A DNA stretch of 64,000 bases, from assembly GCA_017504485.1 (NCBI GenBank), contig JAFVRC010000016.1, forward strand, positions 47,470-111,469, given 5' to 3'. Of the stretch, positions 27,389 through 36,340 are shown piece by piece. The translations under genes were made by a program, and so were the position numbers. This DNA comes from Alistipes sp. GTDB lineage: Bacteria > Bacteroidota > Bacteroidia > Bacteroidales > Rikenellaceae. Under the pieces are notes generated by a model. The model did no database searches, was not told where the DNA came from, and worked only from the letters and a program-made list of their open reading frames with translations. The stretch's first letter is position 1; every line of letters starts with the position of its first letter.

Positions 27389-27847
27389 TTACTCTACAAG
27401 TTCGCTCTTCGAGCGGTCGCAACCGCGCTCGGCACCCAAACGGTAGAAGGCTTGCGCCACGTCGGTATCGTGATGCCACAACATATCGTCGGACTCGTAG
27501 TCGCGCTCATAGAACTTCCCGAGGTAGTAGTAGGCCTCCTTCTCGCCATCTTGTGCAGCAAGGCAGTAGAGGTAGTACGAGAGGCCCGCCTGGCCCTCAT
27601 TGTTGCGATAGGCATTTGCCATAGCGACGTATGAGTCGTAGCCGTACTTCGACGGATCGACATCGTAGTACTCATCCTCGTAGTGGCGGATATGGTTCTT
27701 CAGCAGGCGCTCTGCGCGTTCATCAGCACGCTCCTGCTCCTGTTGGCGAACATCGTCGCGACTATTCGAGGCAAGGGTCTGCTGCACACCTATCGTGGCA
27801 AGCGACAGCAGAACAAGAATCGTAGTAAAGGTCCGGTTGTTCATCAT
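27389..27847 (-). CDS. Exported Sel1/TPR-like protein
   Basis: 152 aa with an N-terminal signal (TFTTILVLLSLATIGVQQTLA). A charged stretch (QQEQERADERAERLL) is followed by a helical-repeat region: YVAMANAYRNNEGQAGLSYY, AYYYLGKFYERDYES and AFYRLGAERGC look like Sel1-type repeats, which mediate protein contacts. Periplasmic, specific role unknown. Either of two adjacent ATGs (27847, 27844) could start it. Confidence 0.6.
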   Translation of the reverse strand: MMNNRTFTTILVLLSLATIGVQQTLASNSRDDVRQQEQERADERAERLLKNHIRHYEDEYYDVDPSKYGYDSYVAMANAYRNNEGQAGLSYYLYCLAAQDGEKEAYYYLGKFYERDYESDDMLWHHDTDVAQAFYRLGAERGCDRSKSELVE

Positions 27848-27921
27848 ATCGCATAATGTTTTAAGGTTGTCTCTCTACTCTTTAAGAGCGGCAAGTGGCC
27901 AAAAGGTTAAATGCAGCATGC

Positions 27922-27959
27922 AAAAAAATCCCCCGATACCAAAACAGATGTCGAGGGAT
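27922..27959 (-). terminator. Terminator of the serine hydrolase gene
   Basis: ATCCCTCGA pairs with TCGGGGGAT (one mismatch) and TTTTTTT follows on the minus strand, just after the stop codon at 27980. Confidence 0.75.
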
Positions 27960-27979
27960 AGAGGCGCGATGCGGTGCAA

Positions 27980-29041
27980 TTACTCGCTCTTCACCTTTGC
28001 GGCAATAACCTTGTGCAAGAAGTTGCGATAGCTCACATACGAGGTCTTGCGGCCATATATAGCATCGGTCTTATGTGCCACGACCATATCGAGTGCCGGC
28101 AAAACGGTGATGTATTGCCCCATCATTCCGCGAGCAGTATAGGCACCCTTGAAGGCAGGCTCCTTGGTCTTGTAGAGCCACCACATATATCCGTAGGCAA
28201 ATGCCCCCTTGCGGCGCGACTTAGGGTTCATCTGACTACGCGGAGTCCACTCTTTGAGCATCTCGGCGTGCCACCTCTTCGAGATGACCTGCTCGCCGTT
28301 CCACCTGCCCTCGCGCAACATCAGGTAGCCGAGGCGTGCCATATCGCGCGTCGAGAGATACATATGGTACGACCTATGCATCGACCGTTTTAGGCGACCG
28401 CCATAGCGCTGCTTCTCGATATCCCAATCCTGAAAACCAAGCGGCAGTGCCAAATCCTCCTCCAAGGCGCGATAGATGCTCTTGCCCGTCAGCTTCTCGA
28501 AGACGGTGCCGGCGGCGTTGAAGTCCCAATTGTTATACAAGAAGTAGCTACCCGGCCTCTTCGAGCCTCGCTCGGGCACATTCTTCGGATTGTCGAGCGC
28601 ACTGCCCGAGGTCGACGCCTGATGATACACGCCCGAGCGGGCCTGTATCAGGTGGCGCACCGTAGCCTTCTGTTCGACGGGCAGCAGACCACCATGGTCA
28701 GTAATACCTATCTCACCAATTGTCTTATCGAGGTCAATGGTGCCATTCTCGACATACTTGCCGTAAAGCATCGCCAGCACACTCTTGCGGCACGAGGCGA
28801 GGTAGCTCAACCGCTCGACATTGCCATACTTGAAGATACACTCGCCACCGACAATGACCATCAATCCCGTGGTGTTCATCGAGTCGATGACATATCGACG
28901 TATCTCCCTCATCTGTTGGTTGTCGAAGCCGTGCTTCGAAGGTCGCACCTGCGCCCAATCTGCGCCTGCCTGCGGGTAAATCTGCGCCGACAACACAAAA
29001 GCCGAGAGCGAGAGCAAGAGGACCAATAGAGTCTTTCTCAT
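27980..29041 (-). CDS. Exported serine hydrolase, class C beta-lactamase fold
   Basis: 353 aa from the ATG at 29041 (MRKTLLVLLLSLSAFVLSAQ, signal peptide). A TATATTTG promoter element lies just upstream, so the longer frame to 29068 is not used. SCRKS gives the SxxK nucleophile motif and YNNWDFN the second catalytic Tyr-x-Asn motif. The family covers penicillin-binding-like peptidases, esterases and beta-lactamases; substrate cannot be told. Periplasmic. It is divergent from the DUF3575 gene. Confidence 0.8.
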   Translation of the reverse strand: MRKTLLVLLLSLSAFVLSAQIYPQAGADWAQVRPSKHGFDNQQMREIRRYVIDSMNTTGLMVIVGGECIFKYGNVERLSYLASCRKSVLAMLYGKYVENGTIDLDKTIGEIGITDHGGLLPVEQKATVRHLIQARSGVYHQASTSGSALDNPKNVPERGSKRPGSYFLYNNWDFNAAGTVFEKLTGKSIYRALEEDLALPLGFQDWDIEKQRYGGRLKRSMHRSYHMYLSTRDMARLGYLMLREGRWNGEQVISKRWHAEMLKEWTPRSQMNPKSRRKGAFAYGYMWWLYKTKEPAFKGAYTARGMMGQYITVLPALDMVVAHKTDAIYGRKTSYVSYRNFLHKVIAAKVKSE

Positions 29042-29126
29042 AGTGTTAGATTTTAGTTGGGTGTACAAATATAGCCTTTTTTCAGACTCCGTAAAGCCTT
29101 TCTTTGTACAAATATGACAAAATTTG

Positions 29127-29134
29127 TATATTTG
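29127..29134 (+). promoter_or_regulatory. -7 element before the DUF3575 gene
   Basis: TATATTTG, 23 nt before the ATG at 29158. The divergent serine hydrolase has its own TATATTTG on the other strand about 60 bp away. Confidence 0.55.
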
Positions 29135-29157
29135 TGGTGTAAGATGAGTTGTTTGAT

Positions 29158-29862
29158 ATGGGCCGAAGAGTTAAATACGGAGTTTTGAAGGCGGTGATAT
29201 GTGCCGCTTTTGCGGTAGCGCCGCTCGCCGCACAGTCGCAGATATACCTAAAACTCAACGGCTTATACGCCCTTGCAGGCATCATCAACCCGCAACTCGA
29301 GTTTATCGCCGGCCCCCACTCCTCCATCTCGATAGATGTGACATACTCTCCGTGGCGACGTCTCGACTTGGGGCAATACAAGGATATACACGCCAACTTC
29401 GCCATCATGCAGGCCGAGTACCGCTTCTATATCAGGCGCGAGGCGCGAGGCTTCTATGTGAGTGCCAATGCCGGAATGCAACTCTTCGACCTTACGCGCC
29501 CCTTCCTCTTCCAAGGCGGCAAGGTTATCAGCTTCGAGCCGGGCTTCGGCCGCGGCTTCGGTGCAATGGTGGGCCTCGGCATAGGCTACACCCATATCTT
29601 CAAGGAGCGATGGGTAGTCGATGCCTTCTTCGCCTTCGACCGTATGTGGAGCTGGTACAACGACTACTTCGCCGATGGGCAGATAAACATGAACCCTACG
29701 CACCAAAAGGAGACTACGCACCCCGACCCGTTCAATGGTTCGGCCGAATGGCTGCCGTCGAAGATTGGTGTGTCGATAGGCTACCGCATCTTCAACCCGT
29801 CGAAAGTGCGACCTACAAGCAGTGAACGTGCGTGGCTGCGAGCCTCGAGAAGAGAGCGATAG
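29158..29862 (+). CDS. DUF3575-like outer-membrane protein
   Basis: 234 aa from the ATG at 29158 (upstream TTG is unlikely). Signal peptide GVLKAVICAAFAVAPLAAQS. The rest is beta-rich with YLKLNGLYALAGIINPQLEF, ISIDVTYSPWRR, MQAEYRFYI and FYVSANAG, the pattern of DUF3575 proteins, small beta-barrels often linked to fimbrial loci in Bacteroidales. Function unknown. It stands alone here. Confidence 0.7.
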   Translation: MGRRVKYGVLKAVICAAFAVAPLAAQSQIYLKLNGLYALAGIINPQLEFIAGPHSSISIDVTYSPWRRLDLGQYKDIHANFAIMQAEYRFYIRREARGFYVSANAGMQLFDLTRPFLFQGGKVISFEPGFGRGFGAMVGLGIGYTHIFKERWVVDAFFAFDRMWSWYNDYFADGQINMNPTHQKETTHPDPFNGSAEWLPSKIGVSIGYRIFNPSKVRPTSSERAWLRASRRER

Positions 29863-29910
29863 CATCGCTCCGATAGGCCAAATGCCCGAATAATCCACAT
29901 CAAGATGCCT

Positions 29911-30004
29911 CCAAAAAGACAGCACTCGACAATCTGGGAAATCGTCGAGTGCCCGATGTTAGGTTAGTTAGGTTAATGAGCAGTGGGAGAACCCCACATT
30001 TGTA
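29911..30004 (-). ncRNA. Candidate small RNA of about 93 nt
   Basis: A full-consensus promoter (TTTG at 30038-30035, exactly 19 nt, TATCTTTG at 30015-30008) points leftward into a region without a gene. About 50 nt later a 9-bp perfect hairpin (29922-29930 with 29944-29952) is followed by TGTCTTTTT on the minus strand. The short transcript would contain an 8-codon frame (MWGSPTAH) and a repeated CCTAACTAACCTAAC stretch. It is downstream of the AraC gene but has its own promoter. Confidence 0.5.
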
Positions 30005-30007
30005 CCA

Positions 30008-30038
30008 CAAAGATACGACCTTTTTCGGTATTAGCAAA
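30008..30038 (-). promoter_or_regulatory. Promoter of the candidate small RNA
   Basis: Perfect TTTG-N19-TATCTTTG on the minus strand, one of the best promoter matches in the window. Confidence 0.6.
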
Positions 30039-30124
30039 TTATTTCATAACATTTTTTCGTATTTTGCGAAAAAATAATTTCTTTTTATAATTGATATCCG
30101 TGTAGAGATTACAATTTTTCACCT

Positions 30125-30931
30125 CTATTCCTTGGCAAAATCATCGTCACAGCCGTATCTACGCGCCCTTAATGAGTGGCGATAGGCCATCGGTGTTATA
30201 TTATAGAGTAGTCTAAATCGCTTGATGAAATGCGAATTGTTCGGATACATACACTCGGTGGCAATCTCGGCGACACTCTTCGATGTGTAGGCTAACTGCC
30301 GACGTGCATGCTCCATACGCTGCTCGGTAATCCACTTGTGTGGCGTGGCGTTGAAATGTTCGCGAAACAACCGCTTGAACGAGGTGAGCGAGCAGTGACT
30401 CAACTCGGCCAACTCTTCGAGTGAGCAATCATCGAAAATATGGTCGAAGATGCGCCGCTCGAAGTCCGAGGCACGCTTGTCGATAGTGCCCAACAGGCAA
30501 CGCATAACACATCTATCCGAGAGACGTAAGACAAGTTGCACGAGCAGTCGTTTGTCGGCCTCGGATATCGGACCTTCGGTCGGCAACTCGCTGAAGAAAC
30601 TCTGCAACATAGCACCGGCACAGCATCCTGCGCTATTCACCCTCATTGGCCCATCTATCGCCGACAATTCGCCACCATACAGCTCTATCTCACGGCTCAA
30701 GATAGCCCGCAACTCATCCGACGAATACTCGACCACACGCTCCTTGTAGAGCGACTCCCCATTCGGAATATTCCTCAATTCGCGGCACCCAGGGCCCATA
30801 CAGAATAGTTCGCCACTATAGTAGCGCACCTCCTGCATATTGCACCAAACCACCTTCGTGCCGCTCAACACACACCCTACGCGGAGTGCCGGCACCGAGA
30901 AGCTCGAACCACCATTTATCGCATTAGACAT
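30125..30931 (-). CDS. AraC-family transcriptional regulator
   Basis: 268 aa. The first ~150 residues form an unrecognised sensor part, containing CNMQEVRYYSGELFCMGPGC. The AraC helix-turn-helix pair covers ~175-265: SLEELAELSHCSLTSFKRLFREHF, then SVAEIATECMYPNNSHFIKRFRLLYNITP. A TATATTTG -7 element and an imperfect palindrome GTATCACGGTAC (30946-30957) lie just upstream and could be an autoregulatory site (inference). No target can be named. Confidence 0.85.
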   Translation of the reverse strand: MSNAINGGSSFSVPALRVGCVLSGTKVVWCNMQEVRYYSGELFCMGPGCRELRNIPNGESLYKERVVEYSSDELRAILSREIELYGGELSAIDGPMRVNSAGCCAGAMLQSFFSELPTEGPISEADKRLLVQLVLRLSDRCVMRCLLGTIDKRASDFERRIFDHIFDDCSLEELAELSHCSLTSFKRLFREHFNATPHKWITEQRMEHARRQLAYTSKSVAEIATECMYPNNSHFIKRFRLLYNITPMAYRHSLRARRYGCDDDFAKE

Positions 30932-31007
30932 ACTGCTAAATTTGTATCACGGTACAAATATAGCAAATTATTGCAATAAATGGTATATAAATACAATATT
31001 TTATTGC

Positions 31008-31949
31008 TTACTCCAAGAAAATATGGATAATCGCCACCACGAGAATGAGCCAATATAGGGCGATTGATAGTGTGTTGGGAATTCGATAGAGCGAGTAAGC
31101 CAACAAAACCGAAGCCGGCACTGCAACTACGGGCAGCAGAGCTGTTCCGCATCCGGGTAGCAGAGCGGTAGCCAGCAACAGAGCCATCGTCACCACCAGG
31201 AGGGAGATTGCACGTCGCATTCGCACAAGAGATGAGGCTTGCGGCACATGCGCCATAGCCCCGACCACCATCACCACCGCCATCACCACGACAAGTGCTA
31301 TTGCGCCATAAGGCACACTCTCAATCCGAATGCGCGGTGCGGAGAGGGCATCTACAAAATTCTCGGCGAGAGTCGAGAAGTCGCTACCCATATACCACAT
31401 CACATAGGAGGTCATAAGCAGCGGCAAGAGCCACCCGGCGAGCGATATTACAGCCTGACGTAACGACAGCGCGAGTAGCAGCACCGACACCACGCTCACC
31501 ACGCCGAGGATGATACACGGCGGATATATGAGTGCCGCCACACCAAAGAAGAGTGAGCCGAAGAACGGCGCATTTTTCTGCCCTGCAACGACCAGATTAC
31601 GCAACATCAGGAGCAGACCGAGGAGCGTCATCAACCCTGCCACACTTGCCGCAAGTATATCGGGCGAGAGTGCCACGCCGCACGCCATTACGGCATAGAG
31701 CGGTATCGATAGAGTACACATCTGCTTGAAAGCTCCCGACATCGAGGCAAGGCGGCCCGTCAGCAGAGCCGTTATCGCGAGCATTACGGCCGCTGCCGCA
31801 CGCGCCATCGCGCCATCGCCATAAGGCGAGTCGGCAATCTCCACCTCGAAGGGCGAAATGGAGTAGCGCACGAAGGCAACAATGATGATGACTACCGCCA
31901 ACATCATAGCCATAAAACTGGAGTTTCGAGTGATAGAGTTCAGTTGCAT
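31008..31949 (-). CDS. Polytopic membrane protein, DUF6427-like
   Basis: 313 aa with about nine hydrophobic segments and few soluble loops. [20 protein letters not shown] resembles a conserved stretch of the DUF6427 membrane family of Bacteroidetes (tentative). No catalytic motif is visible. It diverges from rnhB. Confidence 0.6.
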   Translation of the reverse strand: MQLNSITRNSSFMAMMLAVVIIIVAFVRYSISPFEVEIADSPYGDGAMARAAAAVMLAITALLTGRLASMSGAFKQMCTLSIPLYAVMACGVALSPDILAASVAGLMTLLGLLLMLRNLVVAGQKNAPFFGSLFFGVAALIYPPCIILGVVSVVSVLLLALSLRQAVISLAGWLLPLLMTSYVMWYMGSDFSTLAENFVDALSAPRIRIESVPYGAIALVVVMAVVMVVGAMAHVPQASSLVRMRRAISLLVVTMALLLATALLPGCGTALLPVVAVPASVLLAYSLYRIPNTLSIALYWLILVVAIIHIFLE

Positions 31950-31997
31950 AGCACAAAGTTATGCTTTTTTCGGGAAATTATACTAATTTTGTGGTTG

Positions 31998-32594
31998 ATG
32001 TTACAAATATCTTATCAAACCGAGCTCCTCGAAGCGGGATGCGACGAGGCAGGTCGTGGCTGTTTGGCCGGTCCGGTATTTGCGGCAGCAGTGATTCTGC
32101 CGCCCGATTTTCACCATCCATTGCTCAACGACTCGAAGCAGATGAGCGAGAAGAATCGCTACGCACTGCGCGAGGTTATATGCCGCGAGGCTGTGGCATG
32201 GGCTGTGCAGGAGATATCGGCCGCACGCATCGACGAGATTAACATCCTGAAGGCCTCATTCGAGGGCATGTCGCTCGCCGTGGAGCAGCTCAACCCCTCG
32301 CCCGAGTTTCTGGCCATCGACGGCAATCGCTTCTACACCCACCTGACGCAGCCCTTCCGCTGTATTGTCAAGGGCGATGCTACCTATGCGAATATCGCCG
32401 CGGCTTCAGTGCTTGCCAAGACCTTTCGCGACGACTTTATGATACGTATCGCCGATGAGTATCCGCTCTACGGCTGGGACAAGAACAAGGGCTATCCTAC
32501 GCGGCAGCACCGCCTCGCCGTGCGGCAACACGGCCTCACACCATATCACCGACTCTCCTTCAACCACGAGATAGACCAGCTATCGCTCTTTTAG
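31998..32594 (+). CDS. rnhB: Ribonuclease HII
   Basis: 198 aa from the ATG at 31998 ([21 protein letters not shown]). The DEAGRG motif gives the first two acidic ligands. [43 protein letters not shown] and [17 protein letters not shown] are standard. RNase HII removes RNA from RNA-DNA hybrids and single ribonucleotides from DNA. A -7 element TAATTTTG ends at 31991, only 6 nt before the ATG, so the mRNA is probably leaderless. Earlier in-frame starts would precede the promoter. Confidence 0.93.
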   Translation: MLQISYQTELLEAGCDEAGRGCLAGPVFAAAVILPPDFHHPLLNDSKQMSEKNRYALREVICREAVAWAVQEISAARIDEINILKASFEGMSLAVEQLNPSPEFLAIDGNRFYTHLTQPFRCIVKGDATYANIAAASVLAKTFRDDFMIRIADEYPLYGWDKNKGYPTRQHRLAVRQHGLTPYHRLSFNHEIDQLSLF

Positions 32595-32654
32595 TCTGCG
32601 AGAGCAGCACCATTGTGGCTCGGTTTTCGCATAGTCATCCTCAACAAAGAGAAG

Positions 32655-33791
32655 ATGGTTATGCGAAAATTTTTATACTATGCCGTGCCCGTTGCGCTAT
32701 GCTTCGTAGTCGGGATGCTCGGCTCCTACATTCAGGGGTCGGCACTTGTCGAGTGGTACCCTACGCTTGTCAAATCGCCACTCTCGCCTCCTCCGATACT
32801 CTTCCCCATCGTGTGGAGCGTGCTTTACTTGCTGATGGGACTCTCGATCGGAGTGCTTATCGCGCGCGGCGATATGAGTGTCATAAAGCTGTGGATCGTG
32901 CAGCTCATCGTAAACTTTCTGTGGAGTGTGCTCTTCTTCGGGCTGCGCAGTCCGCTGCTCGGTCTCGTGGCGATACTGCTGCTCGACGTTCTGGTCTTTA
33001 CCTATATTATATATGCCGCCGGGCGAAGCTCCGCTGCTGCATGGCTGTTTGTGCCCTATCTGCTGTGGTTGCTGCTCGCCACATACCTGAACGGATATAT
33101 CTACGTCTATAACCGCTACCCCGTGACGGTTGCCGCAGCCGAGGTCACGCAATACCCACAACAACCAACCAACAAAACCAATACGACTATGCACTTTTCG
33201 CTACCACCGCTCGGCTACGCTGCCGACGCCTTGGCTCCGGCAATGAGCCGCGAGACCATCGACTACCACTACGGCAAACACTACAAAGGGTATATCGACA
33301 ATCTGAACAGACTTATCGAGGGTACGCGCTTCGAGCGGATGTCGCTCCACGACATCGTGCTCAACGCCGACGGCGTGCTCTACAACAACGCAGCGCAGGC
33401 ACTCAACCATCAACTCTTCTTCGAGGGGATGACCCCCGTGCCGCAGCCCATTCCGGCGGAACTCAAAAGCCGCATCGAGCGCGACTTCGGCTCGATAGAC
33501 GAGATGCGCGACAAGTTTGCCACGGCCGCAACATCGCTCTTCGGCTCGGGGTGGGTGTGGCTCGTGGAGGAACGGGATGGTCGCCTTGCCGTGGTATCGA
33601 CGCCCAATGGCGTAAATCCGATAAACGATCACCTCAACCCGCTGATGGTAATCGACGTGTGGGAGCACGCCTACTACATCGACTACCGCAATCGCCGCGC
33701 CGACTTCGTGAAAGCCTACTGGCCTCTGATAGATTGGAACAAGTCAGCCGCACGCCTCAAGGTGCATAAAACGGCCACCGAAAGAGTTTAG
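32655..33791 (+). CDS. TspO/MBR membrane domain fused to Fe/Mn superoxide dismutase
   Basis: 378 aa from the ATG at 32655 (or 32661). Residues ~3-155 are a five-helix TspO/MBR domain (GSYIQGSALVEWYPTLVKSP, LFPIVWSVLYLLMGLS, LNGYIYVYNRYP). A short linker leads to a complete superoxide dismutase from the internal Met at 33189: HYGKHYKGYIDNLN, NNAAQALNHQLFFEGM and VIDVWEHAYYIDYRN supply the metal ligands His, His, Asp and His. No stop separates the parts. TspO proteins bind porphyrins and respond to oxidative stress, so coupling to superoxide removal is plausible. The internal ATG could also yield free SOD. Which side of the membrane holds SOD is unclear. Confidence 0.85.
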   Translation: MVMRKFLYYAVPVALCFVVGMLGSYIQGSALVEWYPTLVKSPLSPPPILFPIVWSVLYLLMGLSIGVLIARGDMSVIKLWIVQLIVNFLWSVLFFGLRSPLLGLVAILLLDVLVFTYIIYAAGRSSAAAWLFVPYLLWLLLATYLNGYIYVYNRYPVTVAAAEVTQYPQQPTNKTNTTMHFSLPPLGYAADALAPAMSRETIDYHYGKHYKGYIDNLNRLIEGTRFERMSLHDIVLNADGVLYNNAAQALNHQLFFEGMTPVPQPIPAELKSRIERDFGSIDEMRDKFATAATSLFGSGWVWLVEERDGRLAVVSTPNGVNPINDHLNPLMVIDVWEHAYYIDYRNRRADFVKAYWPLIDWNKSAARLKVHKTATERV

Positions 33792-34960
33792 TTACCCGAC
33801 TTGCGACGTTGGTCTATCTTATCGATAAGGATAGCTATCGCGCCGTCACCCGTCACGTTGGTTGCAGTGCCGAAGCTATCCATCGCAATATACAGGGCAA
33901 TCATCAGGCCTATCGCCGTGTCGTTGAAGCCGAGTATGTCGTGCAGCACACCGAGTGCCGCCATAATTGCGCCTCCGGGCACACCAGGTGCGGCGACCAT
34001 CGTCACGCCGAGCATACATATAAAGCTCACCATCGTAAGCGGCTCGACCTCCATCCCCGTTATCACGATTATCGCCAGAGCGCACGACGTAATCTTTATC
34101 GTGCTACCCGAAAGGTGAATCGTCGCACAGAGCGGCACCACGAAGTTGGCCACCGAAGGAGTCACTCCGTTGCGTATCGTTGCCGCGATGGTTACGGGGA
34201 TTGTGGCGGCCGAAGATTGTGTGCCGAGAGCCGTAACATAGGCATCAAGCATATTGCACAACAGTTTGAACGGGTTGCGGCGTGCCACGAAGCCCGCAAT
34301 GCCAAACTGCACGATAAGAATCAGCAGCGTCATGGCGAAGATAAGCACAATCAACTTTACGAACACCCCCAGCACACTCGTCACCTGCCCGCCGACAGTC
34401 ATACTCATAAAGATTCCGAAGATGTAGAGCGGCAACATCGGGATAATCACGCGCTCGATGGTGAGCGTTACGACCTCCCGAAAGTCGTCGAAGCCTCGGC
34501 GCAGCGTATCGCCCTTTATCACCGTGAGGCTCACGCCTATGATGAATGCCGCAACGAGCGCACTCGTCACACCCATTATCGGCGGCATATCTATCGTGAA
34601 GTATGGCACGAGCGACGTCTCCTGCGCCCGCCCGACATCGAGGGCCGTATTGCCCAATATCCACTGATACGACAAGTCGCAGATGCCCCACGTCACAAAA
34701 CCACTAAACAACGTAAAGAGGTAAGCGACAACCACAGTAACAAACAGAAGCCACCCCGCGCCGCGCCCCACCTCGGCAATGCCAGGCACGATGAGTCCGA
34801 CAATAAGCAGTGGAATGAAGAACCCGAGCAGATTGCCGAACAGCGCATTGAATGTGGCGAAGAGGCGCATCATCCACTCCGGCATAATAAGGCCTCCGAC
34901 AATTCCGAGGAGTATGGCGATAACGATTCGTGGCAACAGCCCGAGGTGTGTCAGTTTCAT
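33788..34960 (-). CDS. Dicarboxylate/amino acid:cation symporter (DAACS)
   Basis: 390 aa from the ATG at 34960 (MKLTHLGLLPRIVIAILLG). A TATCTTTG element just upstream excludes the longer frame. About eight membrane segments; TIPVTIAATIRNGVTPSVANFVVPLCATIHLSG and GVPGGAIMAALGVL match the two hairpin/substrate regions of the GltP/SstT-type family, and AMDSFGTATNVTGDGAIAIL the last helix. It imports an acidic or small neutral amino acid with Na+ or H+; substrate not determined. Its last four bases overlap the end of the convergent TspO-SOD gene. Confidence 0.88.
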   Translation of the reverse strand: MKLTHLGLLPRIVIAILLGIVGGLIMPEWMMRLFATFNALFGNLLGFFIPLLIVGLIVPGIAEVGRGAGWLLFVTVVVAYLFTLFSGFVTWGICDLSYQWILGNTALDVGRAQETSLVPYFTIDMPPIMGVTSALVAAFIIGVSLTVIKGDTLRRGFDDFREVVTLTIERVIIPMLPLYIFGIFMSMTVGGQVTSVLGVFVKLIVLIFAMTLLILIVQFGIAGFVARRNPFKLLCNMLDAYVTALGTQSSAATIPVTIAATIRNGVTPSVANFVVPLCATIHLSGSTIKITSCALAIIVITGMEVEPLTMVSFICMLGVTMVAAPGVPGGAIMAALGVLHDILGFNDTAIGLMIALYIAMDSFGTATNVTGDGAIAILIDKIDQRRKSGN

Positions 34961-35066
34961 AACGATACTTATTTTATCGGTTAATCTTCTACAAAGATAG
35001 TATAATTTTGTGATTATCGCCAACAAACAGAATAGCGAGCAAAATTTTTCGTATATTTGCGCTACT

Positions 35067-35648
35067 ATGATGTGGCTCGAAATCGTGGGAGCAGTCATCG
35101 GGCTGCTCTACCTCTGGCTCGAATACCGCGCCTCGGTATGGCTCTGGGCGGCAAATATCGTTATGCCGGCCATCTACATCTTTGTCTATGCCGATGCGGG
35201 CTTCTATGCCGATGCGGCCATCAACATCTACTACCTTGTGGCCGGCATATACGGTTGGTGTGTATGGCTTGCGAAGCGCAGCGACGGCTCCACACGCCCA
35301 ATCGTGCATACGCCTCGCCGCGCCATCGTGCCTCTTGTGGCTGTGGGTGCTGTGGCTATGGGCGTCATCGCCTATATCCTCACCCACTACACCGACAGCA
35401 CCGTGCCCTATGGCGACGCTTTCACCACGGCAGCGAGCATCGTAGCACTCTATATGCTCACCCACAAGTTCGTCGAGCAGTGGCTCGTATGGCTGGTTGT
35501 CGATGCCGTGTGTTGCTGGCTCTACATCGATAAGGGGCTTTACCCTACTGCCGCGCTCTATGGGCTCTACACCATTCTGGCGTGGGTAGGCTACCGCCAA
35601 TGGCTAAAAATCATGTTGAAAGATGCAACAAATCAAGATGCCCGATAA
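35067..35648 (+). CDS. PnuC-family transporter, probably PnuT-like (thiamine)
   Basis: 193 aa from the ATG at 35067 or 35070. The PnuC pattern is visible: W..N...P....Y...G.Y.D in LWAANIVMPAIYIFVYADAGFYADA, INIYYLVAGIYGWCVW, then several more helices. PnuC members carry vitamin precursors by facilitated diffusion with trapping by a kinase. The gene overlaps thiN, thiamine pyrophosphokinase, by 26 bp, which points to thiamine as substrate (PnuT, inference). TATATTTG ends at 35059, 7 nt before the ATG: probably leaderless, and no THI-box riboswitch was seen. Confidence 0.8.
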   Translation: MMWLEIVGAVIGLLYLWLEYRASVWLWAANIVMPAIYIFVYADAGFYADAAINIYYLVAGIYGWCVWLAKRSDGSTRPIVHTPRRAIVPLVAVGAVAMGVIAYILTHYTDSTVPYGDAFTTAASIVALYMLTHKFVEQWLVWLVVDAVCCWLYIDKGLYPTAALYGLYTILAWVGYRQWLKIMLKDATNQDAR

Positions 35649-36267
35649 GGCTCTGCGGCCCGAGTGCGTAATCCTTGCTGCCGGCGACTATCCGCACGGC
35701 GAGGTGGCACGCGCACTGCTCGACCGCGCGCAGATGGTCATCTGCTGCGACGGAGCGGCCGAGGAGTATTGTGCCACGGGGCGTATGCCGAGTGCCGTGG
35801 TAGGCGATATGGACTCGCTGCCACCCTCGCTACGCGAGCAGCTGGGCGACCGGGTATGCCTCCGCCCCGACCAGAACACCAACGACCTGTGGAAAGCCCT
35901 GACATACGCCATCGAGTGCGGAGCGCACAGAGTAATCGTCTTGGGTGGCTTCGGGCAGCGCGAGGACCACTCGATAGGCAATATTATGCTCCTCGCAGCA
36001 CGCATGCACGAGGTGCAGGTGCAGATGGTCGGTGACCTCGGCGTATTCGACTTTATCGACGAGCCTACGCGCTTTGAGAGCACGGCAGGGCAACAGGTAT
36101 CACTCTTCACGCTCTCACCCTCGACCATGATATCGACCTCGGGGTTGCGCTACGAGCCGCCTCACAACCACCTCGCAGCGATGTGGCAAGGGGTATCAAA
36201 CGAGGCGTGCGGCGAGATGTTTACAATCGAAACGAATGGTGCGACCATCGTCTATCGACATCTATAA
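35623..36267 (+). CDS. Thiamine diphosphokinase
   Basis: 214 aa. VILAAGDYP, CDGAAEEYCATGRMPSAVVGDMDSL, DQNTNDLWKAL and LGGFGQREDHSIGNIMLL are the nucleotide- and metal-binding motifs of thiamine pyrophosphokinase, followed by the beta-domain that binds thiamine (SLFTLSPSTMISTSGLRYE). It converts thiamine and ATP to thiamine diphosphate in the cytoplasm. The start at 35623 overlaps the transporter gene; an in-frame ATG at 35638 is an alternative. Together they form a thiamine uptake and trapping pair. Confidence 0.9.
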   Translation: MQQIKMPDKALRPECVILAAGDYPHGEVARALLDRAQMVICCDGAAEEYCATGRMPSAVVGDMDSLPPSLREQLGDRVCLRPDQNTNDLWKALTYAIECGAHRVIVLGGFGQREDHSIGNIMLLAARMHEVQVQMVGDLGVFDFIDEPTRFESTAGQQVSLFTLSPSTMISTSGLRYEPPHNHLAAMWQGVSNEACGEMFTIETNGATIVYRHL

Positions 36268-36311
36268 TACAATTTAACAATTCGTCGGGCGAGGTATCTA
36301 TAATTATGTTA

Positions 36312-36320
36312 CCCCCCCCC
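36312..36320. repeat. 9-bp poly-C tract upstream of the heparinase gene
   Basis: Nine C residues lie 21-29 bp upstream of the ATG at 36341. In this position length changes could alter transcription or translation start efficiency (inference). Confidence 0.5.
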
Positions 36321-36340
36321 ACTCAAAAACCCTTATTGTG

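Noticed and set aside
34961-35066. TPP riboswitch before the thiamine genes
   Set aside because: No THI-box-like conserved segments, and the apparent promoter leaves almost no leader.
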